Positions 57,740 to 64,000 of a stretch of DNA of 64,000 nt are shown here, in pieces (positions within the stretch are counted from its first letter, which is position 1; every line of letters begins with the position of its first letter). The notes under the pieces are model-generated. The model searched no databases. It had not been told where the DNA came from and saw nothing but the letters and a program-made list of their open reading frames with translations. This DNA is from Diphasiastrum complanatum (taxonomy: Eukaryota; Streptophyta; Lycopodiopsida; Lycopodiales; Lycopodiaceae). Position numbers and translations under genes: made by a program. The stretch is taken from contig CM055095.1 of NCBI GenBank assembly GCA_029204225.1, positions 30,289,586-30,353,585 of the forward strand. The letters are read 5' to 3'.

Positions 57740-58828
57740 TTTTGATGAATGGCGGATAGGGGAATGGTTTGATCGGTTGATGGAGGAGGGGATGGATGCA
57801 TTATGATGGTTGGAAGCATTTCAGTTCAGATCTTTGTTGTTGCTGATTTTGAAAGCAGATTTTGAGGTGGGTTGTCAGTGCTGTTTCTGGTCTGAATTGT
57901 CTCGGCATTTGAGTTAGTGCTGGGGGGAAAGGATCGCAATGTCGTGTGGGAAGATTGATGATTGATCTGTGGTTTTTCTGGGTTTGCGATTAAGGATATG
58001 GCGTTCGTGGCGTTGATTTTTGGGCAGAGCTTCAGTTAAGCACATGTCTGCTGACACTATGAAAATTCTCTGATCTGAGTCTTCCTCGTCATCCCGTGGA
58101 AGTAGCTACTAGCAGCAGTCATAAGCTGATCACGCCCCAGAACCGACAGGAATGGAATGCGTTCGCAATGAATGAGGCGACGCTTTTTGTTGTGCAAGTG
58201 AATCTATTGGGCTTGCGGAGCATCTGTTGTTGTCATCTTGTCATTCTATTTTCGTGGAAACATATAAGGAACTCCAAGCGTTACGCTAGCTAGTCTCTGC
58301 TGGCATCAAACTGCGTTGAATAATCTGGTCATGAACATTTCCACTAATAAATGCTTTCCTCGGCAAGATCTCACGTACCTCTGGAGTCTGCAATGAAAGC
58401 TAGCTTCTGATTCTACATGTGATTGATAATGCTCGGATTAATCAGAGATCAGCAAGCGCAAGTATAGGATGAGAATCACTTGTAGATATTGACAACTTGA
58501 AAAATGCTCTTCTCGAATATGGTCGAAGTTGGATTTGCTGGAAGCTGATCAGAGAGGACCTATTTACCATGTTGATTGTATGGTTCAGAAAGTGCACTTA
58601 TCTGCGTTTGTACATCAGCGTGCAGCTTTTTTTGCTTGATAATGTGCCTTCTCGTGAGCTGGTTTGAATATGGCTTGTGCTCGATAGTTAACGAATGGAG
58701 GGACTGAAGAGGATCAATTTCAGTTTAGAAGAAGGAAGGCTGCCGTTTTGCATACTGGACTTCTGGAGCTTCTCTTCGGTTCTACTATGGAAACTCTAAT
58801 GGCTTTTTAAAAAGTAGTTTGAAAGCAC

Positions 58829-58885
<57 letters not shown>

Positions 58886-59786
58886 TAGTTTGCACAAGAT
58901 TTTACTGTTGAACGTCTAGTATTGGCCAAATCTTAGCAATAGATAGGAAATGGTGGAGCATATGAAAGTTGCAGTAACGAGGTTTCTTCTCAAGCATAGA
59001 CAATGGAGGCTCAAGCAGAAGAACATCCGATTGATGTCAACAACAGGCGATGATGACTTGTCAGTGACAGTTTTGATTTGAGACCTGACATTGAACAACA
59101 GGTGATTGTTTCTAGCTATGTCTGAAATATTTTAATCTTATACGCTTCCAATATTCCTTGAAAGCCGTTCACATAGGGTTTTCCATCATCTCAGGAAAAC
59201 GTCTACAAAGACGTAGACATTCAAGACTATAATTGTCACTTCTGGAAAACTCCTTCAACGTATCTTTTTGCGCTTTGATTCATTAATACTAGAAAGCAAG
59301 CATCTTTTGTTTCAGGGAATATCCAAGATGTATGAATCTCGGAAGTACGCAAGCATATCTCCTTGTCCCCCTTCTGAAGTCTAGATTCATAATCACTCCG
59401 CATTCTTCACTGAAAAAGCTCAATACAGAGTTATATAGAAATATTATATCTTACTATACTAGTTTATGATCTTATAAGAACAATATACACTAGATCGTTT
59501 AGTCTAGGTGCATTTGCATTGTTGGCGGAATTTAATCGATTAGAAGCATAAATGCTTTGTTCCCTCAATCTCTTGACTGCTGATTTGCAGAGGAGGCTTT
59601 TGTTACAGATTGGCTGGATACTATCTCTTTCTGGACAGCCCTATCTTCTCATTGACTGCGTGTGATTTCCACGTCTTCAGGAAGAAAAACGAGTGGACAA
59701 AACGGCATACAAAGGACATATTCGTTGCTATTTCTCATCACCAAAATTCTATTCGAGTTAAAAGGTTTTAAAGGCGAGCCTGAGAT
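57661..59786 (+). other. Probable 5' UTR/5' intron region of the VARLMGL gene, with GA tracts
   Basis: GA tracts at 57705-57734 and 58831-58881. No long open frame, and composition like plant transcribed non-coding DNA. Splice sites in the untranslated part cannot be placed with confidence. Confidence 0.4.
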
Positions 59787-62700
59787 ATGAGCAGACCAGC
59801 AATGGGCAAAAGTTCTCGCCAGGTTGAAAAGAGCTCAGCTGGTTTGACGGGATTTCTGAATATGTTTGACCTTAGCCAGGATCATCTCGGGAGAAAATCA
59901 TTATCGGAGCGCAGATATTCAGATGGTAATTGTCACCAACGTTTCTGTTCCGATGACTACTGTTTAGCGAGAGATTCCAGTGTTAAACTGTCATTAGAAT
60001 TCGAACTCTCGCTTCTAATAAAATTAGTCGAAAGTTTCTACTGCGATGATTTTGTTTTGAGAACTTTTATGGACACGCAACACAAAACAGAAATTCGAGA
60101 TGACTGAGCAGTGTTCGAGCTTTATAGCTTAGCGCAACACAAAACAGAAATTCGAGATGACTGAGCAGTGTTCGAGCTTTATAGCTTAGCGAATACAGCA
60201 GAGTTTTTGTTTTATTTTGCTTAGTGTTGATCTTGCTTTATTGTTCATGATGTGATACGGTCGTTCATATGTTTCTATGCTGAATGTTTTTGTGATATCC
60301 ATGTACCCATGTTAAGCATTACATCATGGATCTTGAAATTTTGACTTCTGATCTCCTTGATTTTCCAGTTAGATATGCGCATCTAAATCGTTTGCTTTTT
60401 ATCCTAAAATTTATCGAAGCGTCTCTTTGGGAAAAAAGAAAGGAATTCAAAGCGCAGAACGGTGTGTGATAAATTCAGGAAGTCACATTGAAGTCTCTAG
60501 TCACCCATAGGTCGTAACGAGCGAAGATGTTATTGTCGCATTGAGCGGCATGCACATAACATAGGTATGGCACCCAGACGTTTGATTTTTTCTGTGGGTT
60601 CACAGGTCTGGAAGCCCCTCGCAACAGCCTAGATATACCAAGCGGGATTTATGACTTTCCTCGGCACAGTGTTGCTAGAAGTGATGAGATACCTGTACGT
60701 ATAAATTGCTTTTACTGGTTAATATGAGGAGATGCTATTATAGATGTGACCGATATGAAGCAATAGAAGTGTATCAATCAACTGAGCAAGCTTCTCGTCG
60801 CATAGTGAAACTGTGTCTTCTTGTTGCAGATTGCTATTGAGTTTCCAATGGTACCTGCTCGCAAGAGCCAATCAGTAGACATGCAGTCAAAAAGTTCAGG
60901 CATTCAAGATGTCTCAGAAGACGTCGAAGCAAGAAACAGAGGATCAAATGTGGTAGCTCGACTTATGGGTCTTGACGCACTCCCAAGACAGCACGGTACA
61001 CTTCATCCTCCCAAAAAGCGATTTGAGGAGAGGATTTCGCAGCAATGGCAAGAAGGTAAGCTGCCTCAAGGATCCAAGCTCCCACCCAAGGTGCAAACTT
61101 CTGCCAAGATTCTTCTTCATCCAGAAGTGGATGAACATGATGAGATTCTGTCAACGAAAAGCCTTTCATTTCGAGATCATCCACAGGAAAGGCAGTTGCA
61201 GGAATTCAAGAAACATTTTAGAGCACGACAAGCACTGCAGGCTCGTGAAAGGCTCCAACCAGAGGAGAGGAGTGAGCAACCAGTGAGTAACCAGGAAAAG
61301 ACTATATTTGCGGCAAAAAAATTCGCTAACTTGAAGCAAATCTCTTCAAAATTGGATTTTCATGAGTCAAAGGAATTTCAGGATGCAGTCGAGTTCTTAC
61401 ATTCCAATAAAGAGTTTTTCCTCAAATTTCTTCAGGAACCAAATTCCTCATCTGGGAAACACCATGAAAATTTTGCAGCCCCTGAAGCAAGGAGGCCAAT
61501 AAAGATGAAGCAGATGACGAAACCAGTGGCAGGCCAAATTGTGAAGGAGTTTCCTGAGCACAGAAGAGAGGCGTCTGGTCCAGAATCATTTATTCGACAG
61601 CCCAAAGTATATGGAGAATCAAAGCTTACTCCAAAGAAACAAGGAGGAATGCCAATGCAAAGGCCAATGGGAACTGCGCTTGATAGAGGGAGAGGGGCTG
61701 GAGCTCCTAATGTTGCTGGCCAGAACAGGCAAGAGCATCCAGTAAGCGCTAACACAAAAAACAGTACCATGGATAATAATCCAACTAGAATAGTGGTCTT
61801 GAAGCCCAACCCAGGGAAAAGCTCCCAAGTGAGAGTTCTTCCACCTTCAAGCCATTCTCCACGAGTCTCTGCAAGTAACAGGGATACCAAAGTATACGCT
61901 AGTGAACCCAGGAAGGAAAGAGACCGAACTAGACAAAGTGACCTCCAAGTTAAAAAAGAAGAAAGGCGGATAAGCAAAGAAGTGAGCAAGGACAGAATGA
62001 AAGTACTGCCCAAAGACCCAAGACTAATCGCTAGAGAAATTGCCACACAGGTCAGGGACTCTGTTGCTAAGGAAACAGATAAATCATTTGCTTCAAACGA
62101 GGGAATGCTTTCAGCTCGTCTTTTGGACTCTGGGCATAGACTAAATCAAGTTAAGACAGGAACCTATAGTACTGTTACTGAAAGCAGTGATCGTGAGGTG
62201 GCTTCAGCACCAGCTTCTAGAAGGCATGTAAGAGATTGTCCACCTACCGTAAGCTCAAGCCAGCCTACTTCACCTTGCATGTCTAAAACATCGGCAGCGG
62301 CTCCTAGTATAACTAGCAAAGAAGGAAAGTTTCAGTTGATGGAGAAGCTGAGAGTATTTCAAATAAGGGGAAGTGAGGAATCACTGAAAGAAACACACAA
62401 GTTTTCCAGAAACTTTGCACAAATGAAGCCTTCTAAGCCACCTATCATGCGATCTCCTGCACACTCTCGCAATATCATGCAGTTGGGGAAAGATTTCGTG
62501 GATTACCCGGATAATCTCCATTTTGATGCTGGAATATGTTCTGATGGGTGGAGTAGAGCAAGTAGTTTCTCCAAAAGCTCTGTTATTTTGAATAATGCTA
62601 CAAGTAGTGACCTATACACACGAGCAGAAGACGAAAGTAGTAATTTAGCAACTACTTTCACAAGCCCAAACGCCAGTTCCCATACTTCGTCAGCAGATGA

Positions 62701-64000
62701 TAGTAGTGAAGGAGAGGCTCACATTAACATAGATTATAAGCAGAACAGAAATAGGCTGAAAGTAAGCATGGAGAGAGCATCTATGGAGTCTACCAAAGAT
62801 TTTTTTAGGAAAACAGCACTGACGGAAAGCCTTTCTTATAGATGCCCGCCCTTGAGTGTGAAGGGTCTTCAGCCTAGCAAGAAAGTCTCACGACAGTTTG
62901 GCATGCCTGATCAACACTTTGCTCCTATGGAATTAACACCTAACGTTTCTAGTCGGTCTGGATTTAGTGATACACAAACCACCTGCTACTCTCGAGCTAA
63001 GAATGATGACAAGAGAATGACAGGTAAGCATTATCAAAGTGTGGAGAGCTCTAGCCAAAATCTGTCAATCCTGCAAAAACTACATACTGAGAAACTCAAA
63101 GAAGCTGACGTGGGCATGGAACATCAACATGATGCCAGAGAGAATCCATCTACTGAGGGAAACGTTAGTCCCATGCATCCTTTTTCTCTCAAATTCCTTT
63201 TGTGGTATTGTAACTTCTTTTCCTGTGAAAATTTATGCTGAATATAATGGGATTTTGAGTGCTGATTGAGGATATGCTCTGCAGATTCAAGCTAAAGATC
63301 AATCATCAACAAGAACAAAGCTTTGGTCCTTAACACCAGAAGCATTAAATAAGGTTGATAATACTTCCGAGATCACCAGTGAGAAATCTGAGCAACCTAG
63401 CCCAATTTCTGTGTTAGATTCTCTGTTTGACGAAAGTCCTCCTGGGAACTCGAAGGAAGGGACCTCGGAACTGCAAGGCATGATCTCCATCCTTTAATGT
63501 TACTGCAAACTACTGCTCATTTGTCAATCCCTCTTGGTTCGTTCAGCATCTGCGGCTTGTCTACTTAAATGGCAGAAGTTTGACACAGAGTGGCTCTTTG
63601 GAATCTCAATATGTCATGTGCTTGTGCTGATTCTTTCTTAAAGTTATAGCATTTATAGGAACTTTCATGGCATGCATTTCCTCAACTTTATATATGGCTA
63701 GCTTAAGGGTGGGTTCATTTTCCAAGTTAAGAACTTATTGATGGGATGATTTTGCAGAATTGAACCTACGTCTGCATTTTCTGAAGTTGGATGAACAACA
63801 CCTTAGTAGACTGGAAGCTCGAAGGAGTATTGAAGCTTATAAGTTGGATGCAGATTCAAAAAAGGATGAAATTCCTCCTAATGAAGCACTAGGGAATATC
63901 CACATTCAGGCTTCAGATGAAAAACGTAGGGTTCCTAGTATCCTGGAACTATCACCTGAACTCTCCTTAAAAAATTCGTGGATGGAGAACTTATCTTGCC
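59787..64000 (+). CDS. LONGIFOLIA/TRM-like protein with VARLMGL motif (3' end outside window)
   Basis: Coding exons: 59787-59925, 60606-60694, 60830-63163, 63285-63477 and 63758-beyond 64000. Phases fit throughout: exon 1 ends after one base (SDG split), exon 3 is exactly 778 codons, exon 4 ends after one base and exon 5 supplies two. Three introns are GT-AG. Intron 4 seems to start GC (CAAG|GCATG). The N-terminus has GLTGFLNMFDLSQ; GSNVVARLMGLDALP lies near residue 120; a long Ser/Lys/Arg-rich, mostly disordered middle follows; QPSPISVLDSLFDE is in exon 4. VARLMGL and PSPxSVLD are marks of LONGIFOLIA/TRM proteins, which bind TON1/PP2A complexes on cortical microtubules and promote polar cell elongation. 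The C-terminal DUF4378 should lie beyond the edge. Confidence 0.85.
60076..60189. repeat. 57-bp perfect tandem duplication in intron 1
   Basis: 60076-60132 and 60133-60189 are identical by eye (unit starts CGCAACACAAAACAG and ends TTTATAGCTTAG). The first copy overlaps a run-on frame from exon 1, but the exon ends at 59925, so both copies are intronic. Confidence 0.95.

Noticed and set aside
61432-62046. 204-codon minus-strand frame, hydrophobic, could pass for a membrane protein
   Set aside because: It is the exact antisense of the Ser/Lys-rich exon 3 of the VARLMGL gene; hydrophobic residues arise from complementing those codons.

Overview
This is nuclear DNA of a land plant, most likely a seed plant with a repeat-rich genome. 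The evidence is layered Ty1/copia retrotransposons primed by initiator tRNA-Met (TGGTATCAGAGC sites), plant-type GT-AG introns, and at the right edge a multi-exon gene with the plant-specific VARLMGL motif. I cannot name the species. One host gene is recognisable. About two thirds of the window is retrotransposon in different states of decay.

Left part (1-15.9 kb). A truncated minus-strand copia element runs off the left edge, followed by an RNase H scrap. Two complete but pol-deleted copia elements follow: A (2625-7210, plus, TSD TTAGC) and B (7268-12591, minus). A Ty3/gypsy integrase relic lies at 12.7-13.3 kb. The stretch 13.3-15.1 kb is featureless.

Nested block (15.9-33.8 kb). There are four levels of copia insertion. 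A decayed element L0 (primer site near 15.93-15.98 kb, gag at 33.3-33.8 kb) is split by L1 (16010-33183, TSD TTATC). L1 is split in RNase H by L2 (20341-32364, 4-bp TSD AAGT). L2 is split in reverse transcriptase by L3 (24828-30689, TSD ACTTT). LTR divergence, counted by eye, falls in the order nesting requires: 8/261 in L1, 5/682 in L2, none seen in 653 bp of L3. L3 is young, with gag-pol broken only by one extra A in an A-run.

Middle (33.8-49.7 kb). Microsatellites come first, then two minus-strand copia relics (35.3-40.0 kb), then a block at 40.2-46.0 kb that is not LTR-retrotransposon. That block holds a broken transposase-like gene, a convergent minus-strand gene, a histone H3 (CENH3-like) pseudogene, a Ulp1-type cysteine protease fragment, and a family of paired inverted 18-mers (consensus arm GATATCGGATCAGCGCGC) set 51-53 bp apart. 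The same paired-arm module occurs three times in the leader of L1.

Right part (49.7-64 kb). A third pol-deleted copia element, E4 (49705-54279, TSD CTAAT), keeps a 718-codon open frame. An RNase H fragment and a candidate LTR follow. After 57.3 kb composition changes (GC-rich patch, G-box cluster, GA tracts), leading into a LONGIFOLIA/TRM-type gene of at least five coding exons that continues past the right edge.

Elements A, B and E4 seem to share one architecture: what they keep of gag (and PR in A and E4), a shrunken degenerate pol segment still alignable by eye to the pre-RT and late-RT/RNase H parts of L2 and L3, but no catalytic RT core. They look like non-autonomous partners that would need enzymes from L2- or L3-like relatives.
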